Positions 56,035 through 64,000 of a stretch of 64,000 nucleotides of DNA are shown here, one piece after another. Source of the DNA: Bartonella sp. DGB1 (GTDB lineage: Bacteria > Pseudomonadota > Alphaproteobacteria > Rhizobiales > Rhizobiaceae). The DNA lies in NCBI RefSeq assembly GCF_041345015.1, contig NZ_CP166769.1:434001-498000 (forward strand). The letters are read 5' to 3'. The first letter of the stretch is position 1; each line of letters starts with the position of its first letter. The position numbers and the translations under genes are program-made. The notes under the pieces were generated by a model. It worked only from the letters and a program-made list of their open reading frames with translations, had not been told where the DNA came from and searched no databases.

Positions 56035-57726
56035 ATGATTATAAAAAAAAAATTAATGCAGCGAATTTTTTATCGTAGACCTTATTATTCTTTAGCGCGC
56101 TTATATCTAGTGTTATTTTGTTTTGTTGTTTATTTTTTTATATTAATAGGGCGTTTGATTAATATTCAATTTAATCATAATAATCATTATTTAAAAACAT
56201 TTTTGACTGGCACGATAATTGCTAGACCAAAGATCTTGGATAGAAATGGTTATTTATTAGCTGGAGATATTGATATATTTTCTTTATATGCTAATCCAAA
56301 ACAAATTGAAAATATTGAAGAGACAGTAGAATTAATACATAATATTTTACCAGAAACTAATTTAGTCACCTTAGAAAAAAAATTAAAAAATAATAATAAT
56401 TTTGTTTGGTTAGCGCGAGGTTTAACACCAAAACAACGTGATGCAATTATGGAGCTTGGTATACCAGCTTTAGGATTTAGGAAAGAAGTAAAGAGGGTTT
56501 ATCCAGCAAATAATATAACCAGCCATGTAGTAGGATTAGTTGATGTAGACAATAAGGCAATTTCAGGCATAGAGAAATATATTGATGATAATGAATTATA
56601 TAAAATAAAAGAAACTTCTAATGCTTTAACTGATGATAAGATTTCACCAATTTATCTTTCGTTAGATTTAAAAATTCAGACAAAAGTACATCAAATTGTC
56701 AAAGAGTTTATGTATAAACATAAAGCAAAAGCAGCGGGCGCAGTTATTTTAAATATAAAAACAGGCGAAGTGATGTCATCTGTTTCTTTACCTGATTTTG
56801 ACCCGTTGAATATGAAAGAGGCTTTATTGGATGATAGGCTTAATAGAATTGTTGCTGGAGTATATGAAATGGGGTCTATTTTAAAAAGCTTCACTACAGC
56901 AGTATTGTTAGAAAAAGGTGAATATAATTTAAATTCAATTTTTGATGTTAGTCGCCCTTTAGTATTTGGTAAACAGACTATTAATGATTTTCATGGAAAA
57001 AAAAGACCTTTAAAAGTTTGGGAAATTTTTATTTTTTCTTCTAATATTGGTTCAGCGTTAGAAGCACAAGCAGTTGGTATAGATTTTCATAAAAATTTTT
57101 TGAAACGCTTAGGATTGTTAGATCGTTTACGTACTGAATTATCTGAAAATGCTGCGCCAATTTATCCAAGAAAATGGCAGGCAATAAATTCTGCTACAAT
57201 TGCTTTTGGACATGGATTAGCTATAACACCATTACAAATTGCAACTAGTGAGGCCACATTGATGAATAATGGACGATATATACCTCCTACTTTCTTAAAA
57301 AGAGACCGTAAAACAGCCGAACAATTAGAACAGCAATTGATTAAAGAAACCACTAGTAAACAGATAAGATATCTTAATTGGTTAAATGGAGTGTTAGGGT
57401 CAGGTAGATTAGCGAGGGTAGAAGGATATCGGGTTGGTGGAAAAACCGGAACAGCTGAAAAAGTTGTTAATGGTCGATATCAGTCAGGCAAGAGATTTAA
57501 TAGCTATTTAGCAACATTTCCTATTGATGATCCATCTTATATTGTATTAACAATTATTGATGAACCACAGAAATTAGCTTCTGATCCATCAGCTGTAGCT
57601 GCATATAATGCTGGTAGAATGGCCGCTGCAATTATTAAAAGAGTAGCTTTTGATTTAAATATAGAACCAAATTTTTATTTGGAGGGAAGACCCCCATATT
57701 TGCGCGAGGAGGATAGACCAAAATGA
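56035..57726 (+). CDS. ftsI: Septal peptidoglycan transpeptidase FtsI (PBP3)
   Basis: Class B penicillin-binding protein for septal cross-linking, 563 residues. A cytosolic basic leader and one membrane helix (LYLVLFCFVVYFFILIGRLI) start it, then the pedestal domain with RPKILDRNGYLLA. The transpeptidase motifs are SILK (catalytic serine, in VYEMGSILKSF near residue 282), SSN in IFSSNIGSA, and KTGTAEK. The usual EPGSxxK context has become EMGSILK, a mild variation. The stop overlaps the murE start by four bases (ATGA). Confidence 0.95.
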   Translation: MIIKKKLMQRIFYRRPYYSLARLYLVLFCFVVYFFILIGRLINIQFNHNNHYLKTFLTGTIIARPKILDRNGYLLAGDIDIFSLYANPKQIENIEETVELIHNILPETNLVTLEKKLKNNNNFVWLARGLTPKQRDAIMELGIPALGFRKEVKRVYPANNITSHVVGLVDVDNKAISGIEKYIDDNELYKIKETSNALTDDKISPIYLSLDLKIQTKVHQIVKEFMYKHKAKAAGAVILNIKTGEVMSSVSLPDFDPLNMKEALLDDRLNRIVAGVYEMGSILKSFTTAVLLEKGEYNLNSIFDVSRPLVFGKQTINDFHGKKRPLKVWEIFIFSSNIGSALEAQAVGIDFHKNFLKRLGLLDRLRTELSENAAPIYPRKWQAINSATIAFGHGLAITPLQIATSEATLMNNGRYIPPTFLKRDRKTAEQLEQQLIKETTSKQIRYLNWLNGVLGSGRLARVEGYRVGGKTGTAEKVVNGRYQSGKRFNSYLATFPIDDPSYIVLTIIDEPQKLASDPSAVAAYNAGRMAAAIIKRVAFDLNIEPNFYLEGRPPYLREEDRPK

Positions 57727-59174
57727 AATTAAAACAAATTATTAATTTAACTGATGAATATAAACAATTTGCTGAGTTACAAATAGACGGATTGTCTGTT
57801 GATAGCCGTTTACTTAAAGAAAATGAAATATTTTTTGCATTGCAAGGAAATAAAACTAACGGGTTGAATTTTATTCAGCAGGCGTGTGAAAAAAAAGCTA
57901 AAGCTATAATAGTAGAAAAAGGTGAATATAATCGGTTAGAGAAATTAAATTGTCCAGTGATTGAAATAGAAAATATACGTTATAATTTGGCTATGAGCGC
58001 AGCTAAATTTTATCAACCTCAACCAGATGTTGTTATTCCTGTTACGGGTACTAGTGGTAAAACTTCGGTTGCTTCATTCTTACGACAAATTTGGCAGCAA
58101 AATAATATCCAGGCGGCAAATATTGGCACAACTGGAGTAATAACAGCTGATAAAATAGAAGCTACTAATTTGACAACACCTGATCCTATTGAACTACATA
58201 AAATATTACAAAAATTAGCTGTAAAAAATATCAATCATATTGCTATAGAGGCTTCCTCGCATGGATTAGATCAATATAGATTAGATGGAATTAAAATAGA
58301 AGCCGCAGGATATACAAATCTGGGAAGAGATCATCTAGATTATCATAAAGATTCTAATGATTATTTAAGAGCTAAATTGAGATTATTTGATAGATTATTA
58401 CCGCAAGGGAAAAAAGCAGTTATCTTTGCTGATGATCCTTCTTCTGAACAAGTTATAAAACATTTAAAACTAAATGATAGAATAGCTTTAACAGTTGGAA
58501 GAAAAGGAGAATTTATTCAACTTAAACGGGTGGAGCATGAAAGATTTAGACAAATTTTAGATATAATGATAGAGGGTAAATTATATCAGGTTAAATTTCC
58601 ATTAGCTGGTGGTTTTCAAGTAAGTAATGCTTTAGTTGCTTTAGGATTAGCAATTGTATCAGGTGTACCAATTAATAAAGCAGTTAATGCTTTAGAATAT
58701 CTAAAAGGGGCCTCAGGACGATTAGAGTTAGCCGGATTTACTAAAGCAAAGGCGCCTATTTATATAGATTATGCACATAAGCCGGAGGCGTTAGAGCATG
58801 TGTTACATGCAGTAAAGCCTTTTACTATTGGTAAAATAATTTTAGTATTTGGTTGTGGAGGCGATAGAGATAAAGGTAAAAGAGCAATAATGGGTAAAAT
58901 CGCACAAGATAATGCTGATGTGGTGATTGTAACAGATGATAATCCTCGTACAGAAGTAGCAAAAGAAATTAGACAGCAAATATTGAGTAACTGTCCAAAT
59001 GCATTAGAAATAGCTGATAGAAAATTAGCAATTTTTACAGCGATAGGAATGTTACAAGAAGGTGATACATTGATTATAGCCGGTAAAGGACATGAAAAAG
59101 GACAAATCATTGGCGATAAAGTTTTTCCTTTTTCTGATCATGAAGAGGTATTAAAAGTTTTACGTTCTCAATAG
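57723..59174 (+). CDS. murE: UDP-MurNAc-L-Ala-D-Glu:meso-DAP ligase MurE
   Basis: Adds meso-diaminopimelate to the peptidoglycan precursor. The 483-residue protein has the ATP loop TGTSGKTSVASFL (residues ~108-120) and the substrate-specificity motif DDNPRTE near residue 405. DNPR is the known marker for meso-DAP rather than lysine. The segment EASSHGLDQYRLDGI is also typical. The supply of DAP fits with asd at 16.3 kb. The ATG overlaps the ftsI stop, so translation is coupled. Confidence 0.96.
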   Translation: MKLKQIINLTDEYKQFAELQIDGLSVDSRLLKENEIFFALQGNKTNGLNFIQQACEKKAKAIIVEKGEYNRLEKLNCPVIEIENIRYNLAMSAAKFYQPQPDVVIPVTGTSGKTSVASFLRQIWQQNNIQAANIGTTGVITADKIEATNLTTPDPIELHKILQKLAVKNINHIAIEASSHGLDQYRLDGIKIEAAGYTNLGRDHLDYHKDSNDYLRAKLRLFDRLLPQGKKAVIFADDPSSEQVIKHLKLNDRIALTVGRKGEFIQLKRVEHERFRQILDIMIEGKLYQVKFPLAGGFQVSNALVALGLAIVSGVPINKAVNALEYLKGASGRLELAGFTKAKAPIYIDYAHKPEALEHVLHAVKPFTIGKIILVFGCGGDRDKGKRAIMGKIAQDNADVVIVTDDNPRTEVAKEIRQQILSNCPNALEIADRKLAIFTAIGMLQEGDTLIIAGKGHEKGQIIGDKVFPFSDHEEVLKVLRSQ

Positions 59175-59183
59175 GAAATAGAT

Positions 59184-60605
59184 ATGCAATATTTGTGGGA
59201 TCGAAATGAATTAGTTAATATTTTAGGTAATAAAATCATCGGTAACTTGGTTATGGGGGTTACCGGGGTTTCTATTGATAGTCGCTCTTTACAAAAGGGA
59301 GATATATTTTTTGCTATAAATGGTAATAATTACGATGGTCATGATTTTTTAGAGCATGCTATTAAAGCTGGTGCAGCAGCTATTGTAGCAGATAAAAAAT
59401 ATTTAGACAAAATAACTAATTTAATAGAAATTTATAGTAAAAACATAACAGTTTTCTTAGTTGATGATGTTTTATTAGCACTAGAAAAATTAGCTATCTT
59501 TGCTAGAGCTAGAACTAAAGCAAAAGTTATTGCAGTAACAGGATCTGTCGGTAAAACGACTACTAAAGAATTATTTTTAGTAGCCTTACAACAAATAGGG
59601 AAAACTCATGTTTCTCCTGCTTCATTTAATAATCATTGGGGCGTACCTTTATCTTTAGCGCGTTTGCCGAAAGATTATGATTATGCAATCTTTGAGATAG
59701 GAATGAATCATAAAGGAGAAATAGATAAATTATCAAAAATGGTAAAACCAGATATTGGTGTAGTCACTTTAATTGCTCCCGCTCATTTAGGAGCTTTTTC
59801 TTCCTTACATGAGATTGCATTAGCTAAAGCAGAATTATTTGATAATATGAATTTATCTGCTACTATTTTTTTGAATAAAGATGATATTTTTACTGATGTA
59901 TTAATCACTAAAGTTCCAGCTAATGTACAGATTAAATATTTTGGTGTTAGTAGTGAGGACATCAATTATAAAGCTAGTAACATAGTAAATTATAGTGATA
60001 AAATTAAATTCTTTTTTAAGGATGTTGATAATAATATTTCTTTTCCCGTAAATTTGAAATTAATGCCATTACATATAGTAAAAAATAGTATCGCTGTGTT
60101 AGGTGTAGTTGCTTATCTTAAGGAAGATTTATCTAAAGCTATTAAAGGAATAGAAAATTTTAGTTTAGGAGCCGGTCGTGGGCTTACTTATAAAATTAAT
60201 ATAGCGGATAAGGGAGAAATTGTAATTATAGATGAAAGCTATAATGCTAATCCGGTTTCTATGATAGAAACATTGAAATTTTTTGCAAGTTTAACTAATA
60301 GTAAGGGTAAAAAAATTGCTATCTTAGCAGATATGCTAGAATTAGGTGAGCAGACACAATATTATCATGAAAATTTAGCCGAGGTAATTTTATCTTTAAA
60401 GTTAGATAAAATATTATTATTAGGTAACAATATGAAATTTCTACATGATATATTATTACCTTATAATATATCTATCCATAATTCAACTATTGAGGAATTA
60501 TATGAGAATTTATTAAAAAATATAAATAAAGATGATTATTTAATGTTAAAAGGATCCAATGCTATGGATTTGAAAAAACTATTATCAAAAATATCTGAGA
60601 TTTAA
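59184..60605 (+). CDS. murF: UDP-MurNAc-tripeptide:D-Ala-D-Ala ligase MurF
   Basis: Adds D-alanyl-D-alanine to complete the UDP-MurNAc-pentapeptide. The 473-residue protein has an N-terminal domain with GVSIDSRSLQKGDIFFAI, the ATP loop VTGSVGKTTTKEL (residues ~113-125), SFNNHWGVPLSLARLP and the C-terminal IDESYNANPVSMIETLKFF motif. All expected blocks are present. It follows murE by nine bases with GGAAATAG as ribosome-binding site, and mraY follows after 15 bases. Confidence 0.96.
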   Translation: MQYLWDRNELVNILGNKIIGNLVMGVTGVSIDSRSLQKGDIFFAINGNNYDGHDFLEHAIKAGAAAIVADKKYLDKITNLIEIYSKNITVFLVDDVLLALEKLAIFARARTKAKVIAVTGSVGKTTTKELFLVALQQIGKTHVSPASFNNHWGVPLSLARLPKDYDYAIFEIGMNHKGEIDKLSKMVKPDIGVVTLIAPAHLGAFSSLHEIALAKAELFDNMNLSATIFLNKDDIFTDVLITKVPANVQIKYFGVSSEDINYKASNIVNYSDKIKFFFKDVDNNISFPVNLKLMPLHIVKNSIAVLGVVAYLKEDLSKAIKGIENFSLGAGRGLTYKINIADKGEIVIIDESYNANPVSMIETLKFFASLTNSKGKKIAILADMLELGEQTQYYHENLAEVILSLKLDKILLLGNNMKFLHDILLPYNISIHNSTIEELYENLLKNINKDDYLMLKGSNAMDLKKLLSKISEI

Positions 60606-60620
60606 AATTAGGAATAAATA

Positions 60621-61688
60621 ATGCTATTATATCTGTTAGCACTGTCTGAATCTTTTCCTGCAGTTAGACTTATTAGTTATTTAACTTTTCGTACTGGAGC
60701 TGCATTATTAACATCTATGCTGATAGTATTTATCTATGGGCCTATGTTGATAAGATTATTAAAAGTTAAGCAAGGATATCAACCAATAAGAGATGATGGA
60801 CCACAAACACATTTTAAGAAATCTGGTACTCCAACTATGGGTGGAGTAATAATTTTACTAGCGGTTTTTTTATCTTCTTTATTATGGGTTAATTTGCATA
60901 ATATCTATGTTTGGTTGGTGTTGGGCGTTACTTTGGCGTTTGGTCTGATAGGTTTTTATGATGATTATCTTAAAGTAACTAAACAATGTCATAAAGGCTT
61001 TTCTTCTAAACTAAGATTAATGTTAGAAATTGGTATCGCTGCTGTGGTCGCAATTTATGTTTTCTATAGAGCGGGGTCATTAATTAATATTCCTTATTTG
61101 AAAGATGTTTATTTTGATATTGGTTTGTTATTTATACCGTTTGCTATCTGTGTAATTGTAGGAGCAGGAAATGCAGTCAATTTTACTGATGGTTTAGATG
61201 GATTAGCTATCGCGCCTGTTATGATAGCTTCAGCTTCTTTCGCATTAATTGCCTATTTATGTGGAAATTGGGTCTTTGCAAAATATTTACAAATAGCTTA
61301 TGTATCTGGAGTTGGAGATTTGGCTGTTATCTTGGGTGCTGTGATTGGTGCAGGCCTTGGATTTTTATGGTTTAATGCACCACCGGCTGCTATCTTTATG
61401 GGCGACACTGGGTCATTAGCATTAGGTGGAATGTTAGGGGCGGTTGCTGTTATCACTCATCATGAAATTATTTTAGCAATAATTGGAGGTTTATTCGTTT
61501 TCGAAACATTATCTGTTATAATACAAGTGGTATCATTTAAATTAACTGGAAAAAGAGTTTTTAGAATGGCTCCTATTCATCACCACTTTGAACAAAAGGG
61601 GTGGACAGAAAGCCAAGTAGTAATAAGATTTTGGATTATTGCTATTGTTTTAGCCTTAATTGGTTTAGCTAGTTTGAAGTTGAGATAG
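60621..61688 (+). CDS. mraY: Phospho-MurNAc-pentapeptide transferase MraY
   Basis: Inner-membrane enzyme that joins phospho-MurNAc-pentapeptide to undecaprenyl phosphate, giving lipid I. It has 355 residues and about ten hydrophobic helices. Catalytic segments: [28 protein letters not shown] (Mg2+-binding aspartates), [35 protein letters not shown] and [12 protein letters not shown]. All are intact. It lies between murF and murD with 2-15 base gaps, in the standard order. Confidence 0.97.
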   Translation: MLLYLLALSESFPAVRLISYLTFRTGAALLTSMLIVFIYGPMLIRLLKVKQGYQPIRDDGPQTHFKKSGTPTMGGVIILLAVFLSSLLWVNLHNIYVWLVLGVTLAFGLIGFYDDYLKVTKQCHKGFSSKLRLMLEIGIAAVVAIYVFYRAGSLINIPYLKDVYFDIGLLFIPFAICVIVGAGNAVNFTDGLDGLAIAPVMIASASFALIAYLCGNWVFAKYLQIAYVSGVGDLAVILGAVIGAGLGFLWFNAPPAAIFMGDTGSLALGGMLGAVAVITHHEIILAIIGGLFVFETLSVIIQVVSFKLTGKRVFRMAPIHHHFEQKGWTESQVVIRFWIIAIVLALIGLASLKLR

Positions 61689-61690
61689 GT

Positions 61691-63058
61691 ATGATAGTTG
61701 CAAAAACTTTTATTGATAAAAAAGTAGCTATAGTAGGCTTAGGTCAATCAGGTCTTGTTACAGCTCACGCTTTAATAGCAGGTAATGCGCAAGTCTTTTG
61801 TTGGGATGATGATGAAAATATACGTAAAAAAGCTGAGTTAGCTGGTTTGAAAATTTGTAATTTAAAAACTGCTAATTGGGCAGAATTTGATTATCTGGTT
61901 TTATCACCAGCTATAGCTCTTAATTATCCAGAGCCACATTGGAGTGTAATTAAGGCTAAGCAAGCTAATGTACCGGTAATTGGCGATGTGGAAATATTTA
62001 TTAGAGAGTGGAAAAATTTTTTAATAGAAAATAATCTATCTTATCATGATTGTCCATTAATCACTATAAGTGGTACTAATGGTAAATCTACTACAACAGC
62101 TTTGTTAGAATATTTATTAAAGAATATTAATTATAAGACTCAGATAGGTGGTAATATTGGTATTGCTATTTTATCTTTAGAGCCCTTCGAAAAAGACAAA
62201 TATTATATAATTGAATTATCATCTTATCAAATAGATTTATCGCCATCGTTATATTCAACTATAGCTTTATTATTAAATATTACGCCTGATCATATCGACA
62301 GACATAAAAATTTTTACAATTATAGTAGGATAAAAAGAAGGTTAGTAGAAAATAGTAATATTGCTTTATTGAATGTTGATGATGAAAATATTAGAAAAAT
62401 TAAATTAACGAATGCTTATAAAGTATCTATTAAGGATAAAAAAACTTATTATAGAATAGAAAATAATAATTTTATAGCAGGAGATGAGATTTTAACTAAT
62501 TTAGGAAAATTAGATAATCTGCCAGGCGAACATAATTTACAAAATTTAGCCATGGCCTTAGCAGCAATAGCCTATATAACTAACAATAAAATAAAAGATA
62601 TTAAAGATATTATTAATAATTTTAACGCCTTACCACATAGATTAGAACAAGTTAGAAAATATAAAAATATTATATTTGTTAATGATTCTAAAGCTACTAA
62701 TGCACAAGCTACTAAACAAGCTTTACTAGCTTTTAATAATATCCATTGGATTGTTGGTGGAGTTGCTAAAGAGGGTGGAATAAAGGAGCTGTTACCAATT
62801 TTGCAAAATGTAACACATGCTTATCTTATTGGAGAAGCAGCACAAGAGTTTGCGCAAGATTTGGTTGGACAGGTTAAATATGATATTTGTCATAATATGG
62901 AAACTGCAGTAGTAAAATCTTTTCAAAATGCTATAAGTCAAACTAGTAATAAGCAAAATATTATTTTATTATCACCAGCTTGTGCTAGTTTTGACCAATT
63001 TGATAATTATCTTCAAAGAGGAGATAAATTTAAACAATTGGTTCAACAAATTATATAA
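61691..63058 (+). CDS. murD: UDP-MurNAc-L-alanine:D-glutamate ligase MurD
   Basis: Adds D-glutamate to UDP-MurNAc-L-Ala in the cytoplasm. The 455-residue protein has a Rossmann-like N-terminus (KVAIVGLGQSGLVTAHALI), the ATP loop ISGTNGKSTTTALLEYL (near residue 127), ELSSYQID, LNITPDHIDRH, LPHRLEQVR and NDSKATNAQATKQAL. All catalytic blocks are intact. It starts two bases after mraY. ftsW follows after 25 bases. Confidence 0.96.
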   Translation: MIVAKTFIDKKVAIVGLGQSGLVTAHALIAGNAQVFCWDDDENIRKKAELAGLKICNLKTANWAEFDYLVLSPAIALNYPEPHWSVIKAKQANVPVIGDVEIFIREWKNFLIENNLSYHDCPLITISGTNGKSTTTALLEYLLKNINYKTQIGGNIGIAILSLEPFEKDKYYIIELSSYQIDLSPSLYSTIALLLNITPDHIDRHKNFYNYSRIKRRLVENSNIALLNVDDENIRKIKLTNAYKVSIKDKKTYYRIENNNFIAGDEILTNLGKLDNLPGEHNLQNLAMALAAIAYITNNKIKDIKDIINNFNALPHRLEQVRKYKNIIFVNDSKATNAQATKQALLAFNNIHWIVGGVAKEGGIKELLPILQNVTHAYLIGEAAQEFAQDLVGQVKYDICHNMETAVVKSFQNAISQTSNKQNIILLSPACASFDQFDNYLQRGDKFKQLVQQII

Positions 63059-63083
63059 TATATATTTGCTATAAGGTAATAAA

Positions 63084-64000
63084 ATGGTGCTAAAAGTTAA
63101 GCAGGGTGGGTTTTTATTTAAGTGGTGGCGTACTGTGGATAGGAGCTTGCTAGTGATAGCTTTACTATTAATTATGGTAGGGCTTATTTTGTCTTTTGCT
63201 TCTACACCTGCAATTGCAAAGAAATATTCTTTACCTTATTATTATTTTGTTATACGACATGTTATTTATTTGTTAATAGCATTATCAATAATGATAGCTA
63301 TATCATTTTTGTCGGTAGAAAATATTTGTAAGTTATCTTTTTTGCTGTTTTTTTTCTCTATATTGTTACTTTTGTTAACTCTTTTTAATGGAATAGAAAT
63401 TAAAGGGGCTAAGCGATGGTTAGCATTTGCTGGAGTATCGTTACAGCCATCTGAATTTATGAAACCATTTTATATAATATGTTCTGCTTTCTTGATGATA
63501 TATGCTGTTAAATATAATAACCTGACTTTAAAAATACTTATGTTTGTAAGTTTACTTGTGGTTGCTACTTTATTAATTTTACAACCAGATTATGGCCAAA
63601 TGATTTTGATTTTTTTAATATGGTCAATTATGTATTTTTTATCTGGAGCTTCGTTGATTTTAATAATGCCCTTGGTTGGAATATTGGCCACTATAACGAT
63701 GATAGCTTATTTTTATGTTTCACATTTTAGAAATAGAATTATTAGTTTTATTACTGGTGAGGGGAATAATTTTCAGACCGAATTAGCAATTGATGCTATT
63801 AAAAAAGGTGGATGGTTTGGGGTTGGTCCTGGTGAAGGAAAAATTAAAAATATTTTACCAGATAGTTATACTGATTTTATTTTTGTAGTGGCGGCAGAAG
63901 AATTTGGAATTATATTTTGTATTATTATTTTACTGTTATACCTTGTTTTATTTGTCAGGTTAATTTATTTGTCTATGCAGCAATCAGATTTATTTAAAAG
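63084..64000 (+). CDS. ftsW: Lipid II polymerase / division protein FtsW, 3'-truncated by window edge
   Basis: SEDS-family septal glycosyltransferase that works with FtsI. The ATG at 63084 has AAGG 8-11 bases upstream, and the frame stays open for 305 codons to the window end. Residues: a short basic cytosolic start, then eight or so hydrophobic helices. SEDS motifs are visible: GAKRWLAFAGVSLQPSEFMK, LQPDYGQ, and GGWFGVGPGEGKIKNILPDSYTDFIFVVAAEEFG. The place after murD is standard and separates it from RodA. The C-terminus is missing only because the window ends. Confidence 0.95.
   Translation, partial: MVLKVKQGGFLFKWWRTVDRSLLVIALLLIMVGLILSFASTPAIAKKYSLPYYYFVIRHVIYLLIALSIMIAISFLSVENICKLSFLLFFFSILLLLLTLFNGIEIKGAKRWLAFAGVSLQPSEFMKPFYIICSAFLMIYAVKYNNLTLKILMFVSLLVVATLLILQPDYGQMILIFLIWSIMYFLSGASLILIMPLVGILATITMIAYFYVSHFRNRIISFITGEGNNFQTELAIDAIKKGGWFGVGPGEGKIKNILPDSYTDFIFVVAAEEFGIIFCIIILLLYLVLFVRLIYLSMQQSDLFK

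Overview
The window is one AT-rich stretch (roughly 70 % A+T by eye) of a bacterial chromosome. It reads as an alphaproteobacterium with a cell wall and a mostly housekeeping gene set. Signs of that class are the CysQ-DUF4170 pair, the two-domain Dcd of about 366 residues, the TIGR01459 HAD protein coupled to ribF, the MutL with an endonuclease motif, and rnpB next to the dcw cluster. IleS is of the ordinary bacterial type with a KMSKS loop, unlike the long IleS I associate with Rickettsia. No 16S rRNA is present, so family and order stay open. The low GC and the large number of small AT-rich spacers suggest, but do not prove, a host-associated lifestyle.

Layout. 1-12.4 kb: 3' part of ileS, tadA, rluB (with a repeat-grown tail), rsmD, cysQ, DUF4170, mutL, dcd, a coiled-coil protein, an outer-membrane barrel, a TSUP exporter, YggT and DUF167 proteins. 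12.4-20.5 kb, all minus strand: ppa, typA, mgtE, asd, a Trm112-like protein and a compact three-gene cluster (creatininase family, class I glutamine amidotransferase/PuuD-like, SAF-domain oxidoreductase) of unknown pathway. 20.6-22.9 kb: HAD phosphatase-ribF and a DUF442 protein. 22.9-25.4 kb: a small phage-derived region with a short HTH repressor, palindromic operator-like sites on both sides, an unknown gene, an SSB without an acidic tail and a T4-type lysozyme.

25.7-32.2 kb: rlmE, obgE, nadD, rsfS, rlmH, an EnvC-like factor, ctpA and rppH, closely packed on the plus strand. 32.2-40.4 kb: the carB...carA locus, disturbed by two tandem duplications. One left a broken copy of the carB 3' end; the other doubled a Tet-type MFS transporter gene together with the carA 3' end, leaving a carA fragment between the two transporter paralogs. 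40.4-47.3 kb: a YbdG-type MscS channel, dnaG, rpoD and an alanine/sodium symporter.

47.3-54.7 kb: a tRNA with CAT anticodon, a DUF475 membrane protein, an unknown protein, ettA, a spacer with about four 108-bp tandem repeats, a PuuC-like aldehyde dehydrogenase, a small secreted lytic transglycosylase, and rnpB. 54.7-64.0 kb: the division and cell-wall cluster rsmH-ftsL-ftsI-murE-murF-mraY-murD-ftsW (ftsW runs off the end), without mraZ.

The least explained parts are the repressor/operator region at 23.0-25.4 kb, the SAF-GATase-creatininase cluster at 17.6-20.5 kb, and the duplication scars around carAB. All statements rest on reading the sequence and on family knowledge; no searches were run.
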